Shown here: positions 63,844-64,000 of the stretch, one piece after another | Layout: each line of letters starts with the position of its first letter | How positions within the stretch are numbered: position 1 is the first letter of the stretch | From: an uncultured Pelagibacteraceae bacterium | GTDB taxonomy: Bacteria; Pseudomonadota; Alphaproteobacteria; Pelagibacterales; Pelagibacteraceae | Assembly: GCA_902599335.1 (NCBI GenBank) | Contig: CACKFA010000004.1 | Location: 1 to 64,000 of the forward strand | Direction of reading: 5' to 3' | DNA length: 64,000 nt | Notes under the pieces: generated by a model | Database searches by the model: none | What the model was told of the DNA's origin: nothing | What the model saw: the letters and a program-made list of their open reading frames with translations, nothing else | Made by a program: the position numbers and the translations under genes

Positions 63844-64000
63844 TGAAAATTTTAGTAGCTGTAAAAAGGGTTATTGATTACAACGTTCAAATAAGAGTTA
63901 AAGAAGACGGAACGGGTGTAGTTACTGACAATGTTAAAATGTCAACCAATCCCCCTGATGATAATGCAATAGAAGAGGCTGTAAAAATTAAAGAGGCAGG
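63843..64000 (+). CDS. etfB: Electron transfer flavoprotein beta subunit (3' end outside window)
   Basis: The visible 52 residues ([23 protein letters not shown]... and [18 protein letters not shown]) match the start of EtfB, which binds AMP/FAD with EtfA. The ATG overlaps the upstream stop (TAATG). It takes electrons from the dimethylglycine-dehydrogenase-like enzyme. The gene runs off the window edge, and etfA is likely to follow. Confidence 0.95.
   Translation, partial: MKILVAVKRVIDYNVQIRVKEDGTGVVTDNVKMSTNPPDDNAIEEAVKIKEA

Noticed and set aside
1..64000. tRNA, rRNA, CRISPR arrays, insertion sequences, prophage
   Set aside because: No cloverleaf, regular spacer-repeat pattern, transposase motif or phage gene was recognised in any non-coding stretch or frame.

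Overview
The window looks like a piece of a SAR11-clade genome ('Candidatus Pelagibacter' or a close relative). The DNA is strongly AT-rich, proteins are rich in Lys, Ile and Asn, and intergenic gaps are very short. Many neighbours overlap as TAATG or ATGA. The gene content is the marine alphaproteobacterial kit for methylated amines and other one-carbon compounds. No tRNA, rRNA, CRISPR array, insertion sequence or prophage was recognised. This assignment is inference from composition and gene content, not from a database search.

Layout. (1) 1-1031 (+): the end of a ZapE/AFG1 ATPase gene and yjbQ. (2) 1040-16243 (-): photolyase, a PLP lyase, a glutamine-synthetase-family enzyme, an unlisted 50-residue membrane protein, a small membrane protein with the ammonium transporter Amt, the N-methylglutamate-synthase-like genes (mgsABC/glxBCD) with a second glutamine-synthetase-family gene, a FAD amine oxidoreductase, a winged-helix regulator candidate and a TMAO demethylase (Tdm). 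(3) 16385-24040 (+): TMAO/betaine-type ABC transporter (binding protein, ATPase, fused permease) interrupted by a MORN-repeat protein and a membrane protein, then glycerol kinase and glycerol-3-phosphate dehydrogenase. (4) 24045-34310: trimethylamine monooxygenase Tmm (-), divergent iron-type alcohol dehydrogenase and class I amidotransferase (+), formate-THF ligase (-), and a four-gene sarcosine-oxidase/N-methylglutamate-dehydrogenase-type operon (+). (5) 34321-39325: mostly housekeeping genes (EamA exporter, racemase, cold-shock protein, GNAT, purK, purE). (6) 39420-43573 (+): a poorly understood five-gene cluster with a degenerate M19 dipeptidase homologue, a 551-residue unknown, a DUF3726-like protein, an unlisted 55-residue zinc-ribbon protein and a TauE-like membrane protein. 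(7) 43575-48362 (-): betaine-type binding protein and permease without their ATPase, a MetF-like protein, a GcvT-like demethylase, a 36-residue membrane peptide and a Yip1-like protein. (8) 48636-64000 (+): one nearly gapless run of 16 genes: Rieske oxygenase, betaine-homocysteine methyltransferase, two dimethylglycine-dehydrogenase-like flavoproteins, two SAM methyltransferases, a DddP-like M24 protein, a small kinase and nucleotidyltransferase, a 2OG-Fe(II) oxygenase, an enoyl-CoA hydratase, a CoA-binding protein, a large transporter, and the start of etfB.

How they fit together. TMAO is imported and TMA is oxidised to TMAO by Tmm. Tdm splits TMAO to dimethylamine and formaldehyde. Monomethylamine enters the gamma-glutamylmethylamide / N-methylglutamate route. 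Betaine is imported and demethylated via BHMT or the Rieske enzyme to dimethylglycine, sarcosine and glycine, with methyl groups passed to tetrahydrofolate by GcvT-fold domains and on to Fhs; electrons leave through ETF. The most interesting unexplained parts are the DddP-like protein with its kinase/nucleotidyltransferase/2OG-oxygenase neighbours, the degenerate-M19 cluster, and a hairpin that would mask the ribosome-binding site of the long operon.
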